Of a stretch of DNA of 64,000 nt, positions 33,309 through 45,900 are shown in pieces. Origin of the DNA: Onthophagus taurus (Eukaryota > Arthropoda > Insecta > Coleoptera > Scarabaeidae). The stretch covers positions 10,478,001 to 10,542,000 of the forward strand of contig NC_091968.1 of assembly GCF_036711975.1 (NCBI RefSeq), read 5' to 3'. The notes under the pieces were generated by a model. The model searched no databases and was not told the origin of the DNA. It saw nothing but the letters and a program-made list of their open reading frames with translations. The position numbers and the translations under genes are program-made. The first letter of the stretch is position 1. Every line of letters starts with the position of its first letter.

Positions 33309-33985
33309 CTTTTAAGATAATTTAATTAAAAATGTACATAGTTCATACAAAAAAAGGAAATAAACGCGATGAAAATATTTTAAAATTAATAAATCCGAAA
33401 AGTTAGGTTATGTTTATCAAATTAAATTTTAGTTGTCAAATAGGACAATAGATGGAGTTGATGTAGTAAAATAAAATTATATTAAAACATTTATTTATTT
33501 TTATCCCTCTTGTACATAATAAACAAAATAAACTCTTTACAATATAAACAATAGTAAATAATTAAAATAGACAAGTAGTGATCAAAAAATTAATAAATAA
33601 ATAAAATTGGCCTATAAAGGAGGTTTTTGTCTCCGTATTTACATCTTAGAATGAACTGGGTATGAAGGTGGTGTTGCTGGGACGTAATCCGTTGAATACG
33701 CTTGAGATTTGAAATACGCTTTTTTATCCGTTGGTTCTGGGAATACCGTAGCCATTCCTATCAAAAAAAAAATAATTACTCCCTTTGTCTCAAATTATGA
33801 TATAGGTACATTTCTCTTTACAATTTGTCCCAAATTATGGTATACAACACCTTGAAAACTGCTTTATTGTATTTGTAAAATTAGTTATTCAATTTGTAAC
33901 TTAATTTAAACATACATTAATGAAAATATATTATAACTATAAATATAACATACACATTTAAACACAATTCAATTGTTTCAATGTC
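33309..33985. repeat. segmental duplication, copy B (uninterrupted, carries the real malic enzyme end)
   Basis: Matches 18,437-18,716 joined to 24,549-24,945. Lacking the LINE, it shows the pre-insertion sequence of that site. It begins directly at the TA that ends the mariner-like element at 33,306 and includes the malic enzyme terminal exon, its 3' UTR (a minus-strand AATAAA near 33,490) and a MITE (33,774-33,985). Confidence 0.85.
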
Positions 33986-36900
33986 TCGTATTTTACGGGA
34001 CGTCCCGTTTTTCAGCCTCAAAATCAGCCTGCGTCCCGTATTTTTAATATGACAATAAGGGACAAAACATCGTCGGTTACGCGCATCTTATGTTGTAAAG
34101 AATACGTCAAACATGTGAAAACCAACCAATCTATTGCGAAGTTCTTTGGATCCTAAGTGGGCACGTCATCATCTAAGAAACTTTCTGCAGCGGAACTTAC
34201 AAATGTTTATCATAGCATAGTACATGAACAATCTTACATTTCGTTAGACTGCACATCTAAACTGGCTCATATCATATACCCGGACTCCAAAATTGCTGGT
34301 GACATGAAATGACACAGCAAGTTCCATACTGGCTCCTCTATCCAAAGAACCAGTCGTGAAGAGATTGGTTGATCAAGACATTTTTTTATTAACATTACTC
34401 GAAACAAGTTACAAAAAACACACAATTTGGAGCTATCAACACGTACAATACGCAATAGATTAATTGAAAATAAACTATTTGTCCGAAGACCAGCGAAAAA
34501 ACCACTTCTATCACAAAAACAATAAAGTTGCAAGACTACTGTTTGCACGCACCCGTCAAGAGTGGACATACAACGAATGGAAAAAGGTATTGTATGGTGA
34601 TGAATCCAAGTTTAACTTATTTCAAAGAAAAAGGCTGACTTCTAAGTACATGCAGCGAACATTAAAACATGGAGGTGGTTCTGTGATGGTTTTGGGATGT
34701 TTCTCTGGTTTTGGTGTAGACCCTATACACCGTATTATGGGAATAATGAACAGATGTATGTACCATAATATATTAAGAAATATTATGGAACTTTATACCG
34801 ACGAAAATCTGTCTACCTCTTATAAATTTCAACAGGACAACGATCCGAAACACACATCTAAAGTCGTAAAGGAATGGTTTGAATAAAATAAAATAAATTC
34901 GATGACTTGGCCGTCACAGTCACCAGACTTCAATTCCATAGAAAACCTATGAAATATTTATATAATAAGTATATAAATTATATAATTATTTATATGATAA
35001 GTTCGATTATTTTACGAATTATTTTTATAACTGTTGCGAAATCATGTCATTAAGGGTTTTTGGGGTCGCTGATGACGAATCTGATGTCCGTTTTCGACAA
35101 TTCAAAATGGCGAGCGCATTTTTTTTAAATTGTACACCCTTGTTAAAAATTGCGACAAATTTTTAAAAATGTAAGAAATGAGAATATTTTTAAAGCGGAT
35201 TTCTAGAAAAACAGTTAATATGAAAACTACCCCTAACAGTAACGAATCATCCATGTAACAATCAAACCTGTCTTATTGTTACCGCTACTCAGGATGAACG
35301 ACGTGGACGTGATAGGGTTCTCATCTCATTGGGGTGCGTTTTGCCTCTCACGAATCGGGGTGCTTTTTGACCTATACTTTAAAATTAGCACATTAATGTG
35401 GAGAGTTGTTGTTTGTTACCGCAAAGAAGTGCTGCATGCACATTGATGTCAAACACCAAGCATATGTAATTATTGCAATATTATTGTAGAGTTCACACAA
35501 GTTATTGCAGTCTTTGAAACAGAAGTCTGCAGGGGTTTCGCATTTGTCGGACCACCACAAATGCAAATCGTCTTGAGAGACGTGGGACTAAATCCATACG
35601 TTTCTAGTTCTTGGTCTAGTGTTAGTTCTAGTGGCAGTGGTAGATAGCACTATTATCGGATTCAAAAGTTCTTGCCCCTCACTTTGATCGCGAATAACAA
35701 AAAACTACTCCGTAGAAAAAATCGAGACCACCTTTGTTGGACGCGAAATTTAATTCTTTATAATGTATGGTAATTTCAATTTTTTCTCATACTCGTATAG
35801 TAATTGTCACAGGTATAATGAAAAAATTTACGCGATTTCGGACGATCGGCGAAGAAGTTCGACTTTGCGATTTTTTTACGCGGGAACGGTTCATCGAAAA
35901 AAATCTAAATTTCGACCACACATTGCCTAAAGTATACTAAACATGCCAGTGTTTTTATTTTTTGATTTTTCTAATCCATTTAAAAAAAAAACAACATTAT
36001 GTGAAATAGTGATATCTCGATAACGCGTTATCGTATGAGATTGAGGCTAACATCATTTTGACCACCTGATGAAATTGAATAAAACCCTAACCCTCATTGT
36101 ACATGAACTATGCAATGCGATTTTATAATGAGAGTTAAATCAATCCCCGAGAATCTATTTCCGCGGGTGTGAGGATCGGAGGAAGGTTACACCGGGCCTC
36201 TGCGGCGTAACCTTCCTCTGCGGGAGGCAGCTTTAAATGTATAGGACAGGAACGGCTTAACCGCACTGTATAAATTTTTGTTATTTTTTGCATTTATTTT
36301 TGAAATAATTTCTTTTAATTGCATTCATAAGTTTGCAAACGTAATACAAGTAATCCTACCGACATGCCTATAAGCATTGTACGAAAGAAGTCAAAGAAGT
36401 TATTACTAATATACAGTTACAGTTGTTTGAGTAGGTTCTGAATGAATTCCAAGACGTATATTTTGTGCCGGTTTTACAATACTACTTAATAATCTACCAC
36501 CAAGACCAAATAATTCGTTAAATCGAGGTTCTCCCGCTGTACTACTGCTAGGGGCAACATACGAAGCATCTTCTACATTGCAAGTGTTGGTGTTATCATC
36601 GACAACACTGTCACCGTAACAAAACTTGTCTTCTGAAGAATCTTCATTTGACGAAAAATTTTTATCAGAACTTTCATTATCATTAATATTAATAATGATA
36701 GGTTCAATTACCTCATCTACAATATGTTCTTTTTCTCTATATTTCTTTTCTACAGGATGTCCCGCAACGATTGTACAAAACTGCATCAGCGTATTCTATG
36801 ATCAAAAATAAACAAAAAAAGCCTAATAAACATAGGTCCGAAAATGGACCATTTTCGAGATATTCAAAGATTTAGTTTCATAAGTTGATATTGTTAACAT

Positions 36901-39900
36901 CATGAATTTAAATTTGTTTTTATAATAATTAAGTCGTTACTATGATTACGATAAGTTGTCTAATCAAAAGAAATAATAATACTTCACGAAATTATTATTT
37001 TACTATTTAATTTAATAAAACTATTAAGTATGGCTCCTATTAATTACTCCAAGGAAGAGATGGCGGATATGGTGTATTGTTACGGACTAGCTGATGGAAA
37101 TGCGTCGTTAGCAGCTCGTCATTACGCGCAAAGGTTCCCGAACAGACGATTGCCTAATAGTCACACCTTTAGCAGACTATTTCTCAGATTAAAAGAAACG
37201 GGAAGCGTAACCCACAGCCATTCCACGGAGAGACATTACACAAGGCCGGTGGAATTAGAAGCAGTTTTGAGAAGAGTCGATGAAAATGCCTCAACCAGCA
37301 TTAGAATTTCTGCACAAGAAAACATTAACAAAACAACCGTTCACCGCATTTTAAGGGAGCAGTTGCTTTAGAAAATGATGGCGAAAAAAGAGAGATTTTT
37401 TGTAGGTGGGCCATACAGGAAGAGGTAGTAAACGTCGACTTTCCCATAAACATTGTATTTACGGATGAAACAACATTTACTCAAAGCGGAATTTTTAATA
37501 ATCATAATGCGCACGTTTGGAGCGATGAAAATCCCCATGCAATACTAGAAACTCATCATCAGTGGCGATTCAGTGTTAATGTATGGGCTGGAGTTATAGG
37601 TGATCAGTTATTAGGTCCATTTTTTCTTCCAAAGTGATTGACAGCCGATGCCTACATACATTTTTTACAAAATGACCTTACAGAGGCATTTGATGAATTA
37701 CCTCAACAATATAAGTACGAAGGCTTTCACGGCCGGTGTGAATTAAACTAAAATTAGAACTAAAACTAGAACTAACACTAGAAACTTTCGGGTTTTGCCG
37801 TGTGTCTTTTAATAAAAGGTTTGACGTTTCGGATGCCATGTTGCAACCTTCTTCAGAAACTGGTTCAAAGTGAACCAGTTTCTGAAGTTACCTCAACAAA
37901 TTCTAGAAGATTGCTACTTTATGCACGATGGAGCACCAGCACATTATGCACGCGCTACTCGAGCATACTTAAATAACAGATTTGGCAATAAGTGGATTGG
38001 CCGAAGAGGTCCTGTCCCGTGGCCACCTCGTTCACCAGATTTAAATCCGTTAGATTTTTGGTTTTGGGGACATTTAAAACAAATTGTTTATGTATATTCA
38101 ATTATTAATGAACTGTATTAATTAACTTAATATTATCTTATTATTTATTAAACTTTATCTTAACCATCGTAACCATGGTAATCATATAATTACTGCATCT
38201 AAATCGTTAGAATTAATGATGTTTACAATAGGTCAGCTTATAAAACTAAAACTTTGAATATCTCGAAATTGGTCCATTTTCGGACCTATGTTTATTAGAC
38301 TTTTCTTGTCTGTTTTCGATCAGAGAATACGCTGATGCAGTATTGTACAATCGTTGCGGGACACCCTGTATATGTTTGCTGTGGTGTACACAATTTTCCC
38401 ATAGATTTGGAGGTATTGTATTCATAGTCTCAATGCATAAATTTAAAACATCCTTAATTTTAAAACTGTCATTTTTCTTTGCGACTTCATTTTTTAAATA
38501 AGCCCAAATCAACTCGATTGCATTGAACTCGCAGTGCGCCACTGGTAACCATAACAATTTAACTTCATCTGCACGCTTGCGTACGCAATTGTTTTGTAAT
38601 TGGTTTATCGTGGATAATCGTAAAAGTTGTGGTTTCGTCAATTTTGAAAATTCATCAACTTCATCGGGAATTGGAATGTTTTTTTTAATAACCAGGCAAT
38701 AATATCACTTTTTCTCCATGCAATTGTAGGATTTCTTTATTCTGGATCTAGCATTGTGTGATATGTTGCTTGATCTATTACTATTCGGACTTTGAAGGTA
38801 TTACAAATAAAACATGACGAAACCATTCCTCGTAATGTTGCTTTTTCATTTCGTGGTGGTAATCAGTTTGCGCTTTTTTTTTCACCTATGAAACATTTAA
38901 GGCAACCTTCCAAAAATCCTTCTTCGCTTCCTATGTAGAATAATAACTCTTTGGCCAGAGCCAGATGGTCGTACAATTCTTCCTCAACCATTTATTTCTT
39001 GTATTCCTCCGCGGTAATGATCGAATGTGTCCACGGTTTCTGGAGATACCGAATGATTAGCGCTGTTTCGTCTGTGTAATATATTTTCCAACCTCCATTT
39101 CTATACTTTTCCATATTCAATAAAAAATCTGACCTTTGAGATGACATTTTCGGATGCTCCATTAGAATAGGTTTGTTATTTCATTTCTTGTACGAAAAAT
39201 TTAACTACTTTAACCATCTTAATAGTGTACTCTCCGAAAATGTAGGAATATCGGCAACTTCGGTGGTAATTTTTAAAAAAAGTTCTCTTACAGTAGGAAA
39301 CTTTTTGTCTATGTAAAAGTTGAATATCATGCGTCTTATAACACCTTGCAAGAAATCGTCACAATCGATGTTTTTGCGACAAGATCTTTCTTTAGGAGCT
39401 TCTATATTTCCATGTTTTGAGCATTCTTATATTTTTAATAGTTCTTTCCGAATATCCAACAGTTTGTGCGGTTCGTGCAACAACGGCATTTACATTTATA
39501 GGTTCACCTTTACCTTTTTCTTCTTGAAAAAATTTCTTACATTAGTAATTACTTCTTTCACATCTTTCGTGCAATGCTTAGGCATGTCGCTAGGATTACT
39601 TGTATTACGTGTTCGCTGACAATGGCGCAAACTTATGAAACAATTAAAAGAAATTTACTTATATATCCACTGTCTTATCAATTTAATTTCCAGAATAAGC
39701 GTTAACAAATCAACAATAAAGCCACACAACGAGACCTTGACAAATATATTGTTTGAAAATTTGTTGTTGTTTTCATTTTTGTAAAACCGTATATAAACCC
39801 ACGAATAATGACAGTAATACCGCTAATCTAGCAGACAACAAATTGTTGTGGTTACCAGTAAAAAATAGTGACTTGTTCAAAAATTATTTGAAAAATAGAT

Positions 39901-42900
39901 GCAAAAAATAACAAAAATTCGTACAGTGCGCTATACATTTAAAGGTGCCTCCCCGATCTCATACGATAACGCGTTATCACTACTTCACATAATGTAGTTT
40001 TTTTTTTAAATGCGTCAGAAAAATCAAAAAATAAAAACACTGGCATGTTTAGTACACTTTAGGCAATGTGTGGTCGTAATTAAGATTTTTTTCGTTGAAC
40101 TGTTCCCGTGTAAAAAAATCGCAAAGTCGAGCTTCTTCGCTGATCTTCCGAAATCGCGTACAATTTTTCATTATACCTGTGACAATTACTATACGAGTGG
40201 GAGAAAAAAAATTGAAATTACCACACATTATAAAGAATTTAATTTCGCGTCCAACAAAGGTGGTCTCGATTTTTTCTACGGAGTAGTTTTTTTGTTATTC
40301 GCGTTCAAAGTGAGGGGCAAAAACTTTTGAATACGATAATAGTTAGCATAAGATATCACTATACTACAGTTGTACTACAGATATTACTTGTTGTAGTATA
40401 TTTTTATTGAACTAAAACTAGAACGAGAACTAGAAACATTCGCGAAAAAATACTTTCAGTTGTCAATGTCAACTTTAATTTTATTATTATATTCGTAACC
40501 TTCACAAAATAACCTTTAAAGTAAGTCCAAACATGACGCATTTCTCTCAAAAAAACCAAAAAGTTCGAACTTTCAACTATAAATGTTGACATATTTGTAT
40601 ACAAATACATATTTGTATTTGTGTTTTAGGCATCAAACAATTTTCAATAGTTTGAACCGGTCTATTCTGAGAAGTCATATTTTTGAGAGATGAAAACGAA
40701 AATCTCGTTTTTCTCAACATTGTCCATTTCTCGCTTAGTCAAGTGATGCATAACGCGGTCCAATTGTGGGAGCTTAACCGACTCCAAACAATTTCGTTGC
40801 TAACTGTGTTGCTAACGGTAAATCGCCATATGGAATTTTTCAATTAGTGTTAAAATAAAATGAACCAAATGACATTTTAAAAGGCATTTTTATGGCAATT
40901 TATCGTTAGCAACGAAATTATTTGGAGTCGGTATAAGCTCCGCCCATCTCTGTGACGTCAGACTTAGGCAGTCTATTGACATTTCTCAACTGACGTATGC
41001 GTAACAACTGCATGTACGTTATATTAAATGGATAGAAACTCGTTAATTCTCCAAACTTATGTACAAATGTAGACCATAATTTGGGACAGATTTAAATTTT
41101 TAATTAATAAATAATTACCTTTTTCGTATGCAAATTCCATAAGTTTTGTTACTACATATTCAGATATTTGAGTTAATTCCATAATTGGGGGGAATAAACA
41201 TCCGTTTTGAAGATCTTCTTCTTTCACCGATTCAGCTAAAGCCTATTAAAATAATATTAAAAAGATATTATAACAACATAAGCTAAAATTATTTAATTTT
41301 TAACTCACCGATGCTGCTTTTAAAAACATTGAATCAGTTATACGACGAACACCAGTTAAAGAAGCAGCCATCCCAACGGCTGGGAAAATATAAGCGTTAT
41401 TTGATTGACCGGGAATGTAAGTTTTTCCATTATATGTAACAGGATCGAACGGTGAACCCGAAGCAAACAAACAACGACCTTCCGTATGAGTATAAGCTTC
41501 CTCCGCTGTACACTCAGCCTTTGAAGTGGGGTTACTTAGAGCAAAAATAACCGGGTTTTGTTTTTGTGCAGCCATCGCTTGTAAAACTTCTTTCGTAAAC
41601 GTTCCCGGAATTGTAGCAGCTCCAATTAAAACATCAGGTTTGTACGTTTTAACCACATCAATCAAATTTTTAAGGGGAGGTGCATCATGGGTGAAAGGCT
41701 TTTTATGTTCGGTAATTCCCCCTTCCGGTCGATCTTTCACTAATAACCCTTTACTATCCAAAAACCATAATCGCTTTCTTGCTTCGCTTTCCGGCATACC
41801 CTCCTCAATCATTGCCATGGTTAATAATTCTCCGATACCTAAATTAGCTTCACCAGCTCCAAAGAAAACGATGGTTAAATCAGAAACTTTTTTCTTTAAA
41901 ACTCTCGTTGCAGCCAAAACCCCGGCGACGGCAACACTTGCTGTTCCTTGTATATCATCGTTAAAACAGCAATAGCGATTTCGATATTTATTTAATAATC
42001 TAAACGCATTACTGTTTCCAAAATCTTCAAATTGAATTAAAGTGTTCACCCCAAATCTTCGGACAACAGCATCCATAAATTCGTCTAATAAATCATCGTA
42101 ATCTTTTCCTCGAACCCTTTCTTGTCTAAGTCCAATATAAAGAGGATCCGCTAAAAATTCTTTGTTATTCGTACCAACATCTATGGTAATCGGTAAACAT
42201 TGATGCGGTTTTACCGACGCTATTCCCGTGTACAAAGCTAACTTTCCTATCGGAATTGGAGTTCCGTTAACTCCTAAATCACCCAACCCTAAAATTCTTT
42301 CACCATCAGTTACAACGATGAATTTCACATCTCTTTCGGGCCAATTTTTTAGAACGCTATATACGTGTCCTTTATCATAAATAGTGATGTAAAGGTTACG
42401 AGGACGATCGAAAATTAAACTGTATTTTAAACAGGCTTCGCCAACAGTTGGGGTGTAAATTATTGGCATTACATTCATTATGTTTTGATGAAAATATTTG
42501 AAAAATAAATTTCTATTTAAATCCTAAAAAAAAATTTTTAAATAAAAATAAATGTATATTTGGTTGCCTAAAAATAATTTTAATTTAAAAATGTCGATAA
42601 AATAGAAATTATATCAAATTTTTGGTATAATTCAAGAATCATCATGTCGCTTAAAAATCGACAATTTTTTTTTAATCGATGGGAAATCACTCAAGTAAGC
42701 CGTTACAAATTAAAAAAAAAGTGCGGAAGAGTGTAAAACTTACCGAAAAATCACTTTAAAGTTTCGACGTGACGTCACTTTTTGTGACCCAAGCCGACTT
42801 GAGAACGTGCGGCTAAACCCGAATATTTCTAATTCTGGTGTTAGTTCTAGTTTTAAATGTAGTAAGCGTTGGATTGTGGTATACAGGGTGCGGCAAAACT

Positions 42901-45900
42901 CCCTCCCTAATTTGAAGGTTGAATAAAAAACAGATGGTACAAATTAACGAAACTGTATTAACACGAATGGAATCTACAAAATGGGAAATTACATTATTGT
43001 TTTACAAGTTTTTTTTTTGAACAGTATATCGCTCAAGTGTTTTCCTTCGTTATCAATGCATTGCCGAATGCGAGTTCGGAAGTTACCGTTATTGGAGTGC
43101 ACAAAACCCTCGGAAACTCCATAAAAAGCCTCTGCATAGACGTGTTACCGTGTGGTGAGTGATTTACAGTGTCGGGATCATCGCCCCGTACTTTTTTGAA
43201 GAAGGAGGAGTGGCAGTGACCGTTAACTCGAATCGATACATTCAAATGCTTCAAACTTTTATGACACCATGATTCAATGCGATGCAGATTCACCAGGATG
43301 TGTGGCTTCAGCAGGACGGGGTCACTGCTCACACAAGCAGGAGATCTCTTCAAGAACTGAGACAGCTGTTTCCAGAACGCTTGATGTCTTTGCGCGAACA
43401 TCCACTAGTCAGTACGATCTCCCTGTGATTTTTTTGTATGAGGGTTTCTTAAGACTGAAGTTTATAAACATCATCCCTACGACAAACGATTCAAGAAGAC
43501 ATTGCTCGCATTCCTCAAGAAATGTTGATTAGAGTAATGGCGAACTTCCGAACTCGCATTCGGCAATGCATTGATAACGAAGGAAAACAATTGAGCGATA
43601 TACTGTTCAAAAAGAGGAACTTGTAAAACATAATAACGTAACTTCCCATTCTGCAGATTCCATTCATGTTAATACAGTTTTGTTAATTTGTACCATCTGT
43701 TTTTTATTCAACTTTCAAATTAGGGAGGGAGTTTTGCCGCATCTGTATTTATATTGAAAGAAAAGTAGAACTAACACAAGTTTTCGGGACACGTAATGTG
43801 TGGACTCAGGATGGAACTATCTTCGTTAAAACTACTGATGACACAAAACATAAAATTCTTTACCGAGTAGACCTTTATTCCCTTATGGATGCTTATCAGT
43901 GTAACTCCTTGTCTAATTGTGATTCAGTAATTCAAGTAAATAAACCTTCCCCCAGACGTACAAGACAGATGATTTGTGTTTTTTTTTATTATTAACTAGC
44001 TGTACCCTGCGCGCGTTGCTACACCACCAACTAAAATAAATTTGAAGGAAAGACATTGCGCAAATATTCAATTCATTTTGAGTCATTTTATTGATGTTGT
44101 TCATTTTGAAAAAATTGTGACACTGCAGCGTTTCGTTTCAATTCGATATTTATTGAAGTGCTGTGGGATACAGAATATTTCTTGTTTTTCCATCTGGTGT
44201 GTAAACGAATACATCAGAAGGTTTTCCGACGCGTGAGTAGGCCACATAGAGCTGCCCATGTGAGAAGCATGGATTCTCCAAATTTAATCCACACACTTGC
44301 AACGATTGTCCTTGTGCTTTGTTAATAGTCATTGCGAAAGCGAGTCGCACCGGGAACTGCAAACGTTTGAATTCAAATGGCATATCTGCCGAGATCATTG
44401 GGATACGTTTTCACCTTTGAATTTTCCAGTCAAAATTGTTGCCTCGATAACATTGTTCATCATTTTCTTGACTGAGAGTCTGGCTCCGTTGCAAAGTCGT
44501 GGTGGATTTATGTTTCGAAGAAGAATGATGAGTACGCCAATTTTCAATGTAAGAACGTGCGGTGGCATGCCTGGCAAATCAAGCAAATTCAAGAATTCAG
44601 TTGGATAGTTGACAACTTCGTCTTGATTCACCACAGTATTGATGGACTTATATGTTGTCGTTTCGTCGTGTATTCCATTCTGAATGGTGAAGTTGATGGT
44701 ATTGACATCGATGTTTTTGGCACTCGATGATTTTTGTAGTTTTGTGCAATGTTTGGCAAAACTTTTTGCACCAATTCGTCTATGCTTTCTGTGATCTTAC
44801 AGAAGTTTGCTGGCAAGGTGATACATTACGTAGATTCATCAATTTGCATTCGCCCATTTCCAATATCCATTAATTGTTTTGCAAAATTTGCAGCTGATGC
44901 ATCCCGTTGTATTTGTACGCGCATGTTGGTTTTCAAAGTCAATGCCTGTAAATGATGCCATGAAACTGATGATTTGAGACATGCATTAAGTTCATCAGGG
45001 GGTGTTGAACGTGGTATAATCGACAGTGTTTGTCGAAAATCACCAGACAATAAAATGAGTGCGCCACCGAAGATCCGTGCGTTTCCTCTCAAATCTCGCA
45101 GTGTACGATCAAGCGCTTCCAATGCTTTCTTGTGAGACATTGTACATTCGTTCCATATGATAATTTGACACGTTTGGAGTACTTTTCCCATTTTTTTGCT
45201 GATGATGCATGTTGGTGCCTCAGTGTATTGCAAATTCAACGGCAGTTTCAATGCTGAATGCGCTGTTCGGCCACCACCCAAAAGAGTTGCCACAATTCCA
45301 GATCATGCAATGGCCAGTGCAATATTATTTACTGTAATCATTATTACTATCATAATGGAATGCACCAAGACTTAAATCAGCGTTCACTGTTCGTCTTGAT
45401 CGGGCGGTGCTTATTCGAACGTTTTGCAGTCTTCTTTCCCGTTGTTCAATAGTCTCAGACGAACGGGCCTGAGTAGTACGTATTCGATCAGTTTCTAACC
45501 TCACTTCTCGTTGTTCAGATGATTCAGACGAACGACGTGAAAAATGCGTTTGAATTGTTGTCAATCAGCAATCCGAATCTCACAATGTATCCACACACGG
45601 ATGGAAATGTTAATATTGACGGTGATCACCAATTCGCTGAGGAAAATTTGAAGTGAAAAAAATCAGCATTCGTGAATTGTCGAAAATTGGTCGTACCAAC
45701 TTAGAAACCTTCGTGGGCTCATGCACAACAACTTTGCTAAAGATCATCACATGATCAAATGCATAGGTTACGATTCTATAAACGACATACAGACAAACAT
45801 TCATTTTTATATATACACTGTGTCCCCGGATTGTGTTGAATTCAAATTACTCATGAAACTTCGAAACCGGGCGTATCGTAGGTTCAGGGCCTCTGGTGAC

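Larger units (their letters stand above)
35649..40343 (-). mobile_element. IS630/Tc1-superfamily element with long inverted arms
   Basis: The arms start ACTATTATCGGATTCAAAAG (35649) and end with the near inverse at 40343. They pair over about 400 bp and, with gaps, to 36,405 and 39,585. The transposase is on the minus strand from about 39,590 ([20 protein letters not shown]). It shows [51 protein letters not shown] and [11 protein letters not shown]. Its acidic tail ([18 protein letters not shown], then Ser/Asp-rich) lies at 36,751-36,406, beyond an inserted mariner. Stops occur in the N-terminal part. The left arm has an extra about 165 bp with a perfect 12 bp hairpin (gaggaaggttac). Confidence 0.75.

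Noticed and set aside
24600..33757. Two separate malic enzyme genes
   Set aside because: Only the terminal exon is duplicated, the 24.6 kb copy is broken, and all other exons occur once.
41526..41975. Open frame of 149 residues on the plus strand
   Set aside because: Antisense of the large malic enzyme exon, whose own frame is fully conserved.
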